5,764 nucleotides of DNA, from positions 1 through 5,764 of the forward strand of contig WTAX01000401.1 in NCBI GenBank assembly GCA_013139395.1, given 5' to 3'. Under the pieces are notes generated by a model. It saw only the letters and a list, made by a program, of their open reading frames with translations, was not told the DNA's origin and did no database searches. Position 1 is the first letter of the stretch; every line of letters begins with the position of its first letter. This DNA comes from Gammaproteobacteria bacterium (lineage in GTDB: Bacteria > Pseudomonadota > Gammaproteobacteria > GRL18). Of the stretch, positions 5,181-5,764 are shown piece after piece. Made by a program: the position numbers and the translations under genes.

Positions 5181-5764
5181 ATGTCTGATAAACCAAGCAA
5201 GATCACTATAATAAATACTCTGCCTTCAGATGAGGATTCATCTGAAAATGAGGAACAATTCTCATCGCTTCAATTTGACTTTAATCACTTCTTAAAAGAT
5301 TTAACCACCAAGCCGGGCGTGTACCGCATGATTGACGCTAATAATGTGGTGATCTATGTCGGCAAAGCCAAAAATCTTAAAAACCGTGTCAGCAGTTATT
5401 TTAGAAAATCAGGCCAATCACCCAAGACTACTGTGATGGTCAGCCAGATTGCTAATATTGAAATTCTCATTACCCATACTGAGAGTGAAGCGTTATTACT
5501 TGAAAATAACCTGATAAAGACACTCAAACCACGTTATAACATTCTATTACGTGATGACAAATCCTATCCTTATATCTTTTTATCGGATCAGGATGAATTT
5601 CCCCGATTAGCCTTCCATCGGGGAGCAAGGAAGAAAAAAGGGCGTTACTTTGGCCCATATCCCAATGGACATTCAGTAAAAACCAGTCTGAATCTATTAC
5701 AAAAATTATTTCCAGTGCGCCAATGTGAAGACAGTTTTTATAAAAACCGCTCAAGAGCCTGTCT
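5181..5764 (+). CDS. uvrC: UvrABC system protein C, 3'-truncated by window end
   Basis: The frame is open from ATG 5181 to the window edge: 194 complete codons of a protein usually near 600 residues. UvrC makes both incisions around a lesion in nucleotide excision repair, after UvrA and UvrB load it. The N-terminal GIY-YIG nuclease domain is clear: PGVYRM (45-50), [18 protein letters not shown] with the catalytic Arg in NRV, and the metal-binding Glu in [15 protein letters not shown]. Then come [27 protein letters not shown] and FPVRQCE, all strong UvrC marks. The UvrBC-binding and C-terminal nuclease/HhH parts are outside the window. The protein has about 27 extra acidic, Ser-rich residues before the usual start (the E. 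coli-like segment begins at FDFNHFLKD, residue 32). A stop codon directly precedes ATG 5181 and no later in-frame ATG, GTG or TTG lies before the domain, so the extension appears real. No Shine-Dalgarno is visible. Confidence 0.95.
   Translation, partial: MSDKPSKITIINTLPSDEDSSENEEQFSSLQFDFNHFLKDLTTKPGVYRMIDANNVVIYVGKAKNLKNRVSSYFRKSGQSPKTTVMVSQIANIEILITHTESEALLLENNLIKTLKPRYNILLRDDKSYPYIFLSDQDEFPRLAFHRGARKKKGRYFGPYPNGHSVKTSLNLLQKLFPVRQCEDSFYKNRSRAC

Noticed and set aside
5524..5754. Minus-strand open frame inside uvrC
   Set aside because: It is antisense to conserved UvrC coding sequence.

Overview
The window looks like ordinary core chromosome from an AT-rich gammaproteobacterium. The evidence is the gene set: a CsiV-family periplasmic protein, MutH (restricted to gammaproteobacteria that use Dam-directed mismatch repair), a YccA-type BI-1 protein, and the uvrY/gacA-uvrC pair. 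The genus cannot be named from the sequence alone. No insertion sequence, phage gene, CRISPR array or other mobile element is visible, and codon use looks uniform by eye.

Layout from left to right: (1) the 3' part of an S-methyl-5'-thioinosine / purine nucleoside phosphorylase gene (+), cut by the window start. (2) A long perfect inverted repeat over its end, shared with the convergent csiV gene (-). (3) A divergent intergenic region, then a stand-alone peptide deformylase gene (+) with an altered motif I. (4) Convergent with it, and overlapping it by an 8-bp palindrome, mutH (-), preceded by an unlisted 59-residue membrane microprotein gene that ends 5 nt before the mutH start. (5) A hairpin terminator, then yccA (-) with its own leader and promoter candidate. 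(6) A tRNA-Ser(UGA) gene (+). (7) The response regulator uvrY/gacA (+), starting at GTG, then uvrC (+), cut by the window end.

Functional themes are DNA repair (MutH in mismatch repair, UvrC in nucleotide excision repair), protein maturation and membrane quality control (deformylase, YccA/FtsH), purine-thio salvage, cell-envelope protein CsiV, and global post-transcriptional control through the BarA-UvrY-Csr pathway. Only uvrY-uvrC and microprotein-mutH look like co-expressed pairs; the others are single transcription units.

I did not find a convincing new multi-gene system. The observations most worth a second look are the membrane microprotein coupled to mutH, the deformylase motif I substitution, the UvrC N-terminal extension with no visible ribosome binding site, and the large inverted repeat at the phosphorylase/csiV junction.
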